Positions 16,747 to 25,404 of a stretch of DNA of 64,000 bases are shown here, one piece after another (position 1 is the stretch's first letter; the number at the start of each line of letters is the position of its first letter). Both the position numbers and the translations under genes were made by a program. The notes under the pieces are model-generated. The model was not told the origin of the DNA. It searched no databases and saw only the letters and a list, made by a program, of their open reading frames with translations. Origin of the DNA: an uncultured Eubacteriales bacterium (GTDB lineage: Bacteria; Bacillota; Clostridia; Lachnospirales; Lachnospiraceae); assembly GCA_900314845.1 (NCBI GenBank), contig OMWV01000037.1, forward strand, positions 1 to 64,000. Reading direction: 5' to 3'.

Positions 16747-17887
16747 AAAGGAAGAGAAGAAAGCAGCTGATATCATCTGCAGTGCCTGCGGAGCCCCTAT
16801 CCCGGTCGGGGAGAATGATATCACGCAGGTGACCTGTCCTTACTGCGGCACGGTGAATGTGCTCAGTCAGGAGGCGGCGGAGCTTGACCGCATCCTTAAG
16901 GTAAGGTCAAAAGCCCGGCAGAGAGATCAGGACGCGGATCTTGAATATCTGAGGAAGAAGAGACAGCTGGGAGGAGAGAAGGGCGCCGCCGGCAGGAGAG
17001 AGACTGCCGCTGCCAGCGCAGAAAAAGGGGCTTCACGTAAGCTGCAGATCCTTGGCCGGATCGGCATGATCGGTTTTATCCTCTGGTGCCTCCTTCTGGG
17101 CGTTGCTTTGCATGATGAATACCCGGCAGCTTCGGCTGTTGCTTATGTGCAGGCCTTTTTTGCCATCTTTGAGCTTGTTATGAAGAAAAGGCTTTACCGT
17201 ATTGGCAGGAAAAAGCTATATGTGGGTCTCCTGATCATCATGTGGGCCTTGACCATTCCATTCCTTATCAATGTAGACAGCCCTTCTGCAACGCAGGTAG
17301 ATAGGGAAGAGACCTGGCCGCACGGGACGCTCGCTTCTCTGCTTCCCGGCATAGATTCTTCGCACTGCCATGTATACAGCAATTCATCGGAGCGCTTCAA
17401 TATTAACGTCTATCAGTATGACAAAGACTCATTTTCCGATTACGTCAAGTCCTGCAAGGAAAAAGGATTTTCCGTTGATCCCCAGGAGAGGGACGGCTAT
17501 TATGAAGCCTACAACGAGGACGGCTATAAGCTGGAGTTGAATTGTTTTGACGACAGACTGTCCGTGCAGCTGGTCGAGCCGGTCAAGCTGTCTAAAATCT
17601 CATGGCCTTCCTATATGTGGGACGGAAAACTTCCCGCACCGGCTTCCGACCAGGGCAACGTCACATATGAAACAGAGACAGGATTTAATATACTGATCGG
17701 CAATACAAGCAAGGACGACTTCAACACATATATCGATACCCTGCTTAAAAGCGGCTTTAACAAAGATTACAATCGAAACGGCGACTACTTCTACGGGAAA
17801 GACAAGGAAGGCAATCGCATCAATGTAACCTATGAAGGATACAATTCCATGAACGTCACATTTTATAAGGCTGAAGACCAGAAGTAA
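16730..17887 (+). CDS. Zinc-ribbon membrane protein with extracytoplasmic domain
   Basis: The 385-residue protein starts with a charged segment and a zinc ribbon (CSACG-x13-CPYCG, residues ~17-40), followed by a Lys/Arg/Glu-rich helix, two or three membrane segments (~107-175) and an exported domain of ~200 residues built from two similar modules (HVYSNSSERFNINVYQYDKDSFSDYVKSC; VTYETETGFNILIGNTSKDDFNTYIDTL). The modules recall the DUF6591-type domains of Clostridia, though I cannot confirm the assignment. The topology suggests a cytoplasmic sensor head with an outward-facing beta domain. Its ribosome site (GGGAGG) lies within leader ORF A. Function unknown. Confidence 0.75.
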   Translation: MAKRDKKEEKKAADIICSACGAPIPVGENDITQVTCPYCGTVNVLSQEAAELDRILKVRSKARQRDQDADLEYLRKKRQLGGEKGAAGRRETAAASAEKGASRKLQILGRIGMIGFILWCLLLGVALHDEYPAASAVAYVQAFFAIFELVMKKRLYRIGRKKLYVGLLIIMWALTIPFLINVDSPSATQVDREETWPHGTLASLLPGIDSSHCHVYSNSSERFNINVYQYDKDSFSDYVKSCKEKGFSVDPQERDGYYEAYNEDGYKLELNCFDDRLSVQLVEPVKLSKISWPSYMWDGKLPAPASDQGNVTYETETGFNILIGNTSKDDFNTYIDTLLKSGFNKDYNRNGDYFYGKDKEGNRINVTYEGYNSMNVTFYKAEDQK

Positions 17888-17905
17888 AAAAGGTTCAATG
17901 CAGTC

Positions 17906-17940
17906 AAAAAGGCTGCCGCGTCAGATGCGGCAGCCTTATT
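17906..17940. terminator. Bidirectional terminator between convergent genes
   Basis: AAGGCTGCCGC (17909-17919) pairs with GCGGCAGCCTT (17927-17937), flanked by A- and T-runs. The stem core equals that of the terminator at 14703-14741. Confidence 0.85.
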
Positions 17941-17953
17941 AGTTGCAAATACA

Positions 17954-18865
17954 TCAGCCGGCCAGGCCTGTTTCTTTAAAGAGAGTTCCTGCGTGGCCGT
18001 TTGGATAATAAGAATCTTTGCAGCGGATCCAGCCGGTCTTATTACCATTCAGAGTCTTTACCTTTAACCAGAACCGCTTTCCCGCGGATCCGGCAGCGAG
18101 GACTTTCACACGGGTACCTTTTGCGACAGTACTGTATCTGGCACCGGTGCTTTTCGACCGATAAAGCTTTACCCGAGCGGCAGTCGTGAGAGTCGGTCTT
18201 GTCTGATAGGCAATATTTACCTGCTTTGTATTGGATGAGGTGCGGCGAAGCTTTCCGCCGGAATATCTGTAGGTATAACGGAACTGGGTATATCCGCTGA
18301 GAGTGAACATATGGCCGTATGTCACGTAGACGCGGTTGCCCTTGACGAAGATATTATCTATATAGCGGTGATTTGCGCCCTTGGAGACAACAGAGTTCTG
18401 ACTCAGCATGCGTTTAAACTTGCCGCCGCTGCAGCGGTAGAGGGCGTAGATCCCATCCGCGTTATCGCCGGTCGTTTTCAGAAACATAAAACGCTTTCCA
18501 TTTGCCAGGCGGAAGAACTGAACCTGGGTATAGCGGTCATAGTAATCAAAATTAACCGTTAACTTGCGTTTGCCATTGACATAGACCTTTATATTCTTTT
18601 GATGAAATGCAAACTTTATCTTCTCAGGGGCGCTGCCTCCGGCGATATCATAGCTGATCACCTTTGAGGCGGAGTTTGTGCTGGGATAACCACCTTCTAT
18701 TGTGTAGAGCTGTGTCTTGGATGCGCCTTTTGACGCAGCTGCCGCGCTTACCGGCGGCATCAGGGAAAGTGCCAGGGCAAGGGTGCCAATGCAGGCACCT
18801 GCCTTCAGGAATTTTTTCCTAAAAATGTGCCGGAATAAATATCTGCCTGAATCTTCTTTTTTCAT
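17954..18865 (-). CDS. Secreted protein with C-terminal SH3-like domain
   Basis: A 303-residue exported protein: a basic N-terminus, hydrophobic core (ACIGTLALALSLMPPVSAAAA) and likely AxA signal-peptidase site near residue 45. The middle (~50-215) is a Tyr/Lys/Arg-rich beta region with recurring YRxSGGKxKR segments. The last ~75 residues look like a bacterial SH3 domain (ARVKLYRSKSTGARYSTVAKGTRVKVL...WLKVKTLNGNKTGWI), which typically binds cell-wall peptide or polysaccharide. No catalytic motif is seen. ATG 18865 is chosen because GGGAGG is 10 bp upstream; an in-frame TTG at 18874 is too close to it. Probable role at the cell wall. Confidence 0.75.
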   Translation of the reverse strand: MKKEDSGRYLFRHIFRKKFLKAGACIGTLALALSLMPPVSAAAASKGASKTQLYTIEGGYPSTNSASKVISYDIAGGSAPEKIKFAFHQKNIKVYVNGKRKLTVNFDYYDRYTQVQFFRLANGKRFMFLKTTGDNADGIYALYRCSGGKFKRMLSQNSVVSKGANHRYIDNIFVKGNRVYVTYGHMFTLSGYTQFRYTYRYSGGKLRRTSSNTKQVNIAYQTRPTLTTAARVKLYRSKSTGARYSTVAKGTRVKVLAAGSAGKRFWLKVKTLNGNKTGWIRCKDSYYPNGHAGTLFKETGLAG

Positions 18866-18963
18866 AATGATCAACCTCCCGTAATGCAGTTTATCCAGTT
18901 ATTTTTCATTATACACGATTTGGAGTCGTTTGGGGAATATGGGCGACATCTTGTAATATTATC

Positions 18964-19026
18964 TTCACTTTGTTATATTATTTAGTATAAAATGTCGTAA
19001 GGAGTACGAAGTATGAGAGGATGCCT
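18964..19026 (+). promoter_or_regulatory. Promoter and leader, copy B of a duplicated element
   Basis: TTCACT (18964-18969), 16-bp spacer, TATAAA (18986-18991), followed by the same 43-bp block (18984-19026) found at 16682-16724. Here the main gene starts ~100 bp further downstream and the leader also carries a CAGAC/GTCTG hairpin near 19055-19078. Confidence 0.6.
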
Positions 19027-19090
19027 TGCGACCTGCGCAGAACGAATCCGAACGAAGTTCAGACTAAGAACGGTCTGCAGCATATCATAA
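19013..19090 (+). CDS. Candidate 25-codon upstream ORF (leader peptide B)
   Basis: ATG 8 nt after TAAGGAG opens a 25-residue basic peptide beginning MRGCLATCAERI and rich in Arg and Cys. It ends 34 bp before the start of the secreted NlpC/P60 gene. Its first codons match leader ORF A. Translation is unproven. Confidence 0.35.
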   Translation: MRGCLATCAERIRTKFRLRTVCSIS

Positions 19091-19124
19091 TTAGTTCAAA
19101 TTCAGGCAGGGAGGAATGCTATAT

Positions 19125-20225
19125 ATGAAAAAGAAGAGACACATTTACCGCCTGGCGGCTGGCATCATGCTGTCGGCTTTGATCATCACAGGTCTGCCGG
19201 CAGGGCAGGCTCAGGCAGCGGATGGTAAGATGACTGTCAAGCTGACAAAAGGCAAGGGCAAGGCCTACACGAAGAAGCTGAAGAAGGGCGTAAAGCTGAA
19301 GCTGACAGCAAAGCTTGGCAAGAAAAAACTTTCCAGGAAGTATCTGTCTTTTAAGACATCGAAAAAGTCTGTGGCTTCTGTCAGCAAGACCGGTGTGATA
19401 AAGGCAAAAAAAGCCGGCACTGCCTGGATCACGGTTACCTATAAGAAGAAGCAGACAAAAAGGAAGGCCAGGATAAAAGTAAAGATCACATCCCCTGTTC
19501 AAAAAAAGGAGACAGGGATCGGGAATTACAAGCCTTATACCGTCAATGGCAAGAAGACGATAAAGACTTATCTTCTCAACGGACTCGTTCCCTGCGGACG
19601 CACTCTTTATATTTACGGCGGCGGCTGGGGCAGCTACGGGACCCAGATCGGCTACCAGCAGGCGTGGAAGGATTTCTTTGACAGCCACGCCAAGGAATCT
19701 TACGACTACAGCAAGTACAAATTTCAAAGGGATAAAGGCTTTGACTGTTCCGGATTCGCAGGATGGACCCTTTACAATACTCTCTACAAGGAAAGCGACG
19801 GCGAAGAGCTGTCTATCAGTGGATCTGACGTTGCAAAAACCTATGCCGACAATGGATGGGCAGTGCTGACGAAGAATTCAAAGGACAAGACATTCAAGCC
19901 CGGTGATGTCATCAGCAAGCCCGGCCATGTATGGATCAGCATGGGACAGTGCGAGGATGGAAGCGTCCTGATCCTCCACAGCACGCCTCAGAGCGGAGTG
20001 CAGATCAGCGGCAGCAAGGGCAAGGCTGCTGAGCTTGCGGCATATTATATGAAAAAATACTTCCCTGCATGGCCTTTCACGGCTAAACATATGGGCGAGG
20101 CCTATATCACAAAAGGTGATAAGGCAAGGTGGAAAGTTTCCGGCAAGGGCGCTATCATGTCGGATCCGGAAGGCTTCCAGGAGATGACAGGAGAGCAGGT
20201 GCTTCAGAAATTGCTCGGTGACTGA
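19125..20225 (+). CDS. Secreted NlpC/P60-type cell-wall hydrolase with Big2-like domain
   Basis: The 366-residue protein has a signal peptide (RLAAGIMLSALIITGLPAGQAQAA), a Lys-rich bacterial Ig-like (Big2) domain at ~35-120 (KLTAKLGKKKLSRKY, VASVSKTGVIKAKKAGTAWITV) and a C-terminal cysteine peptidase domain with the NlpC/P60 elements GFDCSGFAGW (nucleophile Cys), GHVWISMG (catalytic His) and LHSTPQSG. Such enzymes cut peptide bonds in peptidoglycan stems. The ATG at 19125 is chosen (10 bp after GGGAGG); the ATG at 19116 lies only one base behind that site. Its 3' end overlaps the convergent TetR gene by 22 bp. It follows leader copy B, shared with the gene at 16730. Confidence 0.87.
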   Translation: MKKKRHIYRLAAGIMLSALIITGLPAGQAQAADGKMTVKLTKGKGKAYTKKLKKGVKLKLTAKLGKKKLSRKYLSFKTSKKSVASVSKTGVIKAKKAGTAWITVTYKKKQTKRKARIKVKITSPVQKKETGIGNYKPYTVNGKKTIKTYLLNGLVPCGRTLYIYGGGWGSYGTQIGYQQAWKDFFDSHAKESYDYSKYKFQRDKGFDCSGFAGWTLYNTLYKESDGEELSISGSDVAKTYADNGWAVLTKNSKDKTFKPGDVISKPGHVWISMGQCEDGSVLILHSTPQSGVQISGSKGKAAELAAYYMKKYFPAWPFTAKHMGEAYITKGDKARWKVSGKGAIMSDPEGFQEMTGEQVLQKLLGD

Positions 20226-20852
20226 TTTTTTTGTTCTGATATTGCTGAACAGCTCGTTATCCCGGCGGTCGAGCTGTTCAGTATATCATCGAAGAGCTGC
20301 AGAGCATCCTTCTGTCTCTGTTCCTCCGGGATATTTTTCTGCTTCCCATAGGTGGCAAATCCCCAGAAGCCCAGGATCACGAAGGCGGAGAGCTGATCCG
20401 GGTCGTATCTGTTTTTTATATTCTTATCATACTGCAGGCGGAAATCTGAAAAATGTTTTACCGTGAAGTCATAGATGCTGCTCATGATCTCCGGACTGGA
20501 AAGCGGGTTCATGTGCCGGAAGAAATGCGTGCTGCGGCTGTACATGTGTATGACAGAGACGGCCATGTTATGGTAAGCCTGGCGGACATCATTCTTCTTA
20601 TTATTCTCTTCCTGCAGATGCTGGAATTCTTCCTCCATCACACTTTGTATATCATCGTATATCTCATAAAGCAGATCATATTTATCCTGATAATAATTAT
20701 AGAAAGTAATACGGCTTGTGGCAGCTTCCTTGCATAGCTGGGTGACGCCGATCTTCTCAAAAGGTTTCGTGTCCATCATCTGCAGCAGGGTCTGCTTCAG
20801 ATTCTTTTTTTGTCTTATAGATTCTCTTATCTGTGGAGTTTGTCTTCTTCAC
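20204..20852 (-). pseudogene. TetR-family regulator with an N-terminal frameshift
   Basis: The open frame 20204-20779 codes for a TetR-type repressor (recognition segment TQLCKEAATSRITFYNYYQDKYDLLYEI, then an all-helical ligand domain), but its ATG has no ribosome site and lacks the usual first helix. Upstream, another frame starting at GTG 20852 with an AAGGAAGG site codes a fitting N-terminus (KRIYKTKK), and joins the main frame as KTKK-NLKQTLLQMMDTKPF if one A is removed from the seven-A run (T-run 20805-20811 on the plus strand). So the gene is either frameshifted, read by slippage, or mis-sequenced at that homopolymer. It is divergent from the radical-SAM gene, and candidate operators lie between them. 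Confidence 0.7.
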
Positions 20853-20900
20853 AACAGTCACCCCTTCCTTTACTGTCTGTAAGCCGGCATAACGGCCCAT

Positions 20901-20916
20901 AATTGTTTATACAATT
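20901..20916. promoter_or_regulatory. Palindromic candidate operator
   Basis: AATTGTTTATACAATT: arms AATTGT/ACAATT around TTAT, in the TetR-radical SAM divergent region. Its ATACAATT half resembles the AATTATACAA units at 21022 and 21042. Confidence 0.45.
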
Positions 20917-21017
20917 TTATATTTCTGTACTAATATCTGTACAATCTATCAAAGTCATCATTGCTTATCCTTTTTTGTCAATACCATAATAAAAGCGAGG
21001 ATAGTTTACAACAATAT

Positions 21018-21051
21018 AATTAATTATACAAAATAGAAATTAATTATACAA
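21018..21051. repeat. 14-bp direct repeat, 20-bp period
   Basis: AATTAATTATACAA occurs at 21018-21031 and 21038-21051, i.e. two helical turns apart, just upstream of the radical-SAM gene. Likely a tandem regulator site. Confidence 0.5.
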
Positions 21052-21091
21052 GAGTAAACCAAATTGCTTTGGTAAAGGAAGGATAGCTGCA

Positions 21092-22514
21092 ATGAAATGG
21101 GGACAAAAGAAGAGGTTTGCAAAGGGTAAAAGACACAGAAGAGGCAGAAGGCCGCTCAATATTGTTTTTATCACGCCTACGACCGGTCTGCGCCGTTTTC
21201 CTCCCTACCGTTGGGGCGGCAGGGTATATGGCCAGTCCAATTCCATAACCGGGCCCCTGATCCTTGGAGGTATCCTGAAGAGGGCCGGACATCATGTGGA
21301 GGTATACGAGGAGCTGAATGCCGGCGTAAATTATCGTCCTCTGCTGAAAAAGGCGGATGTTCTCTGCCTGTCCTGCATGACATCTACGGCTCCCAGGGGT
21401 TATGAGCTGGCAGATCTTTTTCACAGAAAAGGCCATGCCCATGTGATCATGGGAGGAATGCACCCGACCATCCTGCCGGAAGAAGCCCTGAGGCATGCCG
21501 ACCAGGTCATTGTCGGTGAAGGGGAGAAGGTCATACTTGATGTCGTGGAAGGACGGCGGACGGAAGCAATCGTGGAAGGAGAGCCTGTCTGCAATCTGGA
21601 TGAAGTTCCATTTCCGGACTACTCAATCCTGAAGACGCCGGCCCAGGCGGCAAATGTTCTTTCAACCAGAGGCTGTCCTTTCCGCTGTACATTCTGCACG
21701 ACATCAAGGATGTTTGCGCCTTACCGGCAGAGGAGCGTGGATAACGTGATAGCAGAGATCCGTATGTACAAAGATCTGGGTTTCCAGTATCTGAATTTTG
21801 AGGACGACAACTTTACCGCGGACAAGGAGAGGGCCAAGGAGATCTGCCGGAGGATGATTGCCGAAGACCTGACATTTAAAGAGACTTTCTTTTTCGGCAG
21901 GACGGACCTCGCCCAGGATGAAGAGCTCTTGAACCTTTTGCACGATGCCCACCTGACCCGGGTACTGATCGGCATAGAATCTCTGAACCAGAAGGCGCTC
22001 AATTCCATCCATAAGGCTCAGAGCATCGCCAATATCCGGGCCGCCGCTAAAGCCTGCGAAAAGCATAAGATCCGCCTGATCGCCAGCATCGTCCTGGGGC
22101 TGGATGATAACCCATGACTGGGGAAAATTTGACATGATGAATGTTACATACCGCCCTGCCCACATGATTCCCTGGGAACTGCAGGAACTCTTTTACGAGA
22201 TGGACAAATACTTCTATGATTATGATTCCGCCAGAGTGATCGGCAGACTGTTCGGGAAAGAATACGGCAGGAGAAGATGGGGACTTGCCCTCTATGCCAG
22301 ACTGGGAGTGTGGGGCGCTCATTTCTGCGCCGACCATATCAAGGGATCTGTCTATTATGATCTGAAACATTTTGACGAAAGCAGGAGAGATATGGACGGA
22401 ACCGTTACTTCTGTAATCCGCGTGAAAACTGACAGGGATACGGAGAGGCGGTCTGATATGGAAAGAAAGCTCATGAAGGATGAACTGAAACATAAAGATA
22501 CACAGATTGCGTAA
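21092..22514 (+). pseudogene. Deleted B12-binding/radical SAM gene
   Basis: The first part (21092-22117) codes for an N-terminal cobalamin-binding-like domain (VFITPTTG...SCMTSTAPRGYELADLF, MGGMHPTILPEEAL, VGEGE) and a radical SAM core with the cluster motif CPFRCTFC, as in B-class methyltransferase/oxidoreductase families. The frame ends abruptly after ASIVLGLDDNP. The remainder (DWGKFDMMNVTYRPAHM onward) continues in a different frame from about 22110 to 22514. Related proteins normally have some 40 residues between these points, so a short deletion with frameshift has split the gene. The ribosome site GGAAGGA is intact. The product, if made, lacks the C-terminal part and is probably non-functional. 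Confidence 0.82.
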
Positions 22515-22526
22515 ATAAAAAAATAA

Positions 22527-22565
22527 CTTCCCGGGCAGCTGATATTTCAGCATTTACCCGGGAAG
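22527..22565. terminator. Bidirectional hairpin terminator
   Basis: CTTCCCGGG (22527-22535) pairs with CCCGGGAAG (22557-22565); inner CAGCTGA/TTCAGC segment adds pairing. It stands between the radical-SAM relic and the convergent flavodoxin gene. Confidence 0.75.
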
Positions 22566-22579
22566 AGAAACCAGTCTTT

Positions 22580-23164
22580 TCAGCTTTCTGTATTGTTGAG
22601 TTTAACGGCCATGTCATATACCCCCTTCAGGTGGCGGGTATCTGTTATGCGCCGCGGCATGAATGAGCCTCCGCAGCCTGTGGCGTAATATCTGCCGCAG
22701 TCTTCCCAGCCCATGTATCTGATCAGGCGGTTAAAATATGCATCCACCAGCTCGTAGGTATAGAAGTGGCTGCTGATATCTGCGCATGTCGCCAGCAATA
22801 CAATCTTTTTATGAGGATATTTAAAATAAAATCCTTTTTCGTCCTTTTCCCCCAGACAATATAAGCGTTCGATAAAGGCCTTAAGCCGTGCGCTGATACC
22901 CCAAAAATATAAGGGGGTAGCCAGCACGATCAGGTCGCTCTCAAGGAAATCATGCACAAGGGAGGGAAAATCATCCTTCTGCACGCATGTCTTGCTTCCG
23001 GCGCGGCAGGCGTTGCAGCCTGTACAGGGCTGAACATTTTCCTTTCCCAGATGGTGCTTGGCAATCTGGTTTTCCGGTCCTTTCATGCCTTCTATGAAAC
23101 TATCGCATAATAAGTCTGTATTGCCGCCTGTCTTTCCTGATCCAACGATTACCATTATTTTCAT
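22580..23164 (-). CDS. Flavodoxin-fold NAD(P)H:FMN oxidoreductase
   Basis: A 194-residue protein of the NADPH-dependent FMN reductase/iron-sulfur flavoprotein group: FMN phosphate loop GSGKTGGNTDLL, Cys-containing CTGCNACRAG segment, and second flavin loop TPLYFWGISARLKAFIERLY. The cysteines resemble those that hold a cluster in iron-sulfur flavoproteins, but spacing is not a perfect match, so redox role is general. ATG 23164 is chosen; AGGAAA lies about 9 bp upstream, and the TTG at 23179 would overlap the preceding gene. It is last in a three-gene minus-strand unit (SDR, MFS, flavodoxin) with 11-bp spacing. Confidence 0.82.
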   Translation of the reverse strand: MKIMVIVGSGKTGGNTDLLCDSFIEGMKGPENQIAKHHLGKENVQPCTGCNACRAGSKTCVQKDDFPSLVHDFLESDLIVLATPLYFWGISARLKAFIERLYCLGEKDEKGFYFKYPHKKIVLLATCADISSHFYTYELVDAYFNRLIRYMGWEDCGRYYATGCGGSFMPRRITDTRHLKGVYDMAVKLNNTES

Positions 23165-23175
23165 TTTCTTTTTCC

Positions 23176-24402
23176 TCAAGATTTTGTAGGAAGAGGTGCT
23201 CCTGCCTTCGTTTTTCTGCGGGTCAGCGCGAAACCGATCGTAAGGATCAGAGAAAGAGCCGTGCAGACCCCGGCAAATACAAATGAAAGCAAGTAACTGC
23301 CCGTTGACTGCCGGAACATTGTTACAGCCATAGGTCCTACGATTGCAGCGATCCCGTATGCGGTAAATATGATGCCGTAATTGAGACCAAGATTGGAAGC
23401 ACCAAATGTTTCCGATATCAGGGAAGGATATACAGCCATGATCCCGCCGAAGGCAATGCCGGTCACTACGATAGCAGCGGTGAACAAAAGGAATCCGTTT
23501 GCCTGCGAGAGAAGGAGCATATCCGTGATGTTAATAATAAGACAGATCAGCAAGGACCGGATACTGCCGATTTTGTCTGAAAGGGCGCCGATGATCAGAC
23601 GGCCTGAAAAATTTGCAACAGCAAGTATGCCTACGAGCATAGCCGCCTGCCCTGCGGTGATCCCCGCGATCTCCTGACCGATCGCTGAAGCATGGCCGAT
23701 CATCATGAGGCCGGATATACAAGATCCAAGAAATACCACCCACAGTACATAGAAACGGCCTGTCTTCATCATCCTGTTCCACGTATAGTCATTCTCTGAG
23801 AAAACATCTTCGAGGGAAGCGCTTTCTTTGTCCGCACCGGCCATTTCCGGCCCCTTTGTAAGCAGGGCTGCGAGCAGAGAGGCGGCAAAGAAGAAAAATC
23901 CTGTGATCCTGAAAGCACTCAGGACATTGAATCTGGCAAGAAGCATGTTAGACACAGGAGCCAGTATCAAAGGCGCTATGCCCATACAGCCCAGCACAAG
24001 TCCGGATGCGAAACCGGGCTTGTCCGGGAACCAGTAAACGGCAGTCGTGATAGCCGGATTATACCTGAGGCCTGCCCCTGCCCCGCAGCAAAGGCCCATG
24101 CAGATAAAGAGCAGAGGAATATTCCCCGCAAATCCTGTTGCCAGCCAGCCCAGTCCAAACATAAAGCTGGAACATATCATGATCTTTTTGACAGGAACAT
24201 GTTTTATCATCCATCCGCTTGGAATAGCCATAAGAGAATTGATCAGCAGATACATGGAATAGGCCAGTGTGACAAGGCCATAATCCCAGTTCCTTATCTC
24301 TGAAAGCGGTACTGCAAAAACACTCCAGGCATAGATACCGCCTATACAAAAAGCCTGAACACAAAGAGCCGCAAGTACTACATAACGTTTCCTATTATTC
24401 AT
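23176..24402 (-). CDS. MFS transporter, oxalate/formate antiporter-like
   Basis: A 408-residue major facilitator with twelve predicted membrane segments. The N-terminal AFCIGGIYAWSVFAVPL and the NPAITTAVYWFPDKPGFASGLVLG segment between helices 4 and 5 are typical of the oxalate:formate antiporter (OFA) family, whose members exchange small carboxylates. The second half shows VANFSGRLIIGALSDKIG. The actual substrate is unknown. The start lies 6 bp after the SDR gene's stop, so it is in the same operon; the ribosome site is weak, suggesting coupling. Confidence 0.85.
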   Translation of the reverse strand: MNNRKRYVVLAALCVQAFCIGGIYAWSVFAVPLSEIRNWDYGLVTLAYSMYLLINSLMAIPSGWMIKHVPVKKIMICSSFMFGLGWLATGFAGNIPLLFICMGLCCGAGAGLRYNPAITTAVYWFPDKPGFASGLVLGCMGIAPLILAPVSNMLLARFNVLSAFRITGFFFFAASLLAALLTKGPEMAGADKESASLEDVFSENDYTWNRMMKTGRFYVLWVVFLGSCISGLMMIGHASAIGQEIAGITAGQAAMLVGILAVANFSGRLIIGALSDKIGSIRSLLICLIINITDMLLLSQANGFLLFTAAIVVTGIAFGGIMAVYPSLISETFGASNLGLNYGIIFTAYGIAAIVGPMAVTMFRQSTGSYLLSFVFAGVCTALSLILTIGFALTRRKTKAGAPLPTKS

Positions 24403-24408
24403 ATCTGA

Positions 24409-25143
24409 TCAATTTTTAAATGAGCTGTAGCCGTCGTCGGCCATTACCGTGCAGCCATTTACCGCGGATGCCTCATCCTGGGAGAGCAGATAGACAGTGC
24501 CTGCGATCTGTTCCGGTGTGAGGACACGCTCTGACATATGAAGTTTTGCGCCGTATGCTTCGATATCTTCGAGCATCATTCCTGTCTTTACCCAGCCGGG
24601 AGCGACGGAGAGAACGCGGATACCATATTTGGCCAGTTCATAGGCAGCTCTCTGTGTAGCCATACGGATAGCTCCCTTTGATGAATGGTAGGCGATGGAT
24701 TCGAGATTGGCGATCGTACCGCAGATCGATCCGATATTGACAATAACGCCCTTGCCCTGTTCTTTCATGATGATTCCACAGTACTTCATGTTCTGGATGG
24801 TACCGATCACATTGATATCCAGAGTCTTGCGGATATCTTCAACATCCAGTTCAAAGAAATCTTTGCGGGCGCCTACTACGCCGGCGTCATTTACCAGGAC
24901 ATCGATGCGGCCAAACTTCTCCTTTGCTGTCTTTGCTAAATTCTTGCAGTCTTCTTCTGAAGCTACATCACATTTTACCCAAAGAGCATCGGAAACTTTC
25001 TGAAGCTCTGCTTCTGCCTCGCGTCCCTGCTCCTCTCTGCGGCTGGCGATAACAACAGCATACCCTGCCTGGGCAAAACGCATGGCACAAGCTTTTCCGA
25101 TCCCCTCAGATCCACCGGTAACAACGGCAACTTTCTTTTCCAT
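24409..25143 (-). CDS. Short-chain dehydrogenase/reductase
   Basis: A 244-residue classical SDR, an NAD(P)-dependent oxidoreductase for alcohols or ketones. It has the cofactor loop TGGSEGIG (residues 9-16), an NDAG motif (usually NNAG), the catalytic Ser in GSICG, and YHSSK (Tyr and Lys). Arg residues after the second strand (ASRREEQ) favour NADP(H). A clear AAAAGGAG site precedes the ATG. It heads the unit with the OFA-like MFS and flavodoxin genes and is divergent from another MFS gene, which suggests the substrate is imported. A hydroxysteroid or beta-keto acid substrate is possible but not shown by sequence. Confidence 0.9.
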   Translation of the reverse strand: MEKKVAVVTGGSEGIGKACAMRFAQAGYAVVIASRREEQGREAEAELQKVSDALWVKCDVASEEDCKNLAKTAKEKFGRIDVLVNDAGVVGARKDFFELDVEDIRKTLDINVIGTIQNMKYCGIIMKEQGKGVIVNIGSICGTIANLESIAYHSSKGAIRMATQRAAYELAKYGIRVLSVAPGWVKTGMMLEDIEAYGAKLHMSERVLTPEQIAGTVYLLSQDEASAVNGCTVMADDGYSSFKN

Positions 25144-25404
25144 TTATTTATTCTCCTTTTCTTGTTGAATTGTTAACATTTGCTTTAAGACTGATACAAT
25201 TATATAGTCGGAAAATATTGTTTCATATATCATTTCTGGACAAATCAGGGCTTTTTTATTCTCATTTTCCCACAACACAAAATTTTGCCTGCCTATTAGT
25301 CCACTTTGGATAAAGACATGACATTATCAAACTGATATTTTATTTACAGAGCATTTGAATCCGCTCTGTAAACAATAATCACTAGATCGTGGGAGGATTT
25401 TTCT

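Noticed and set aside
24409..25143. Bile-acid hydroxysteroid dehydrogenase
   Set aside because: The protein is a generic SDR; no sequence feature specifies a steroid and no bile-acid genes are adjacent.
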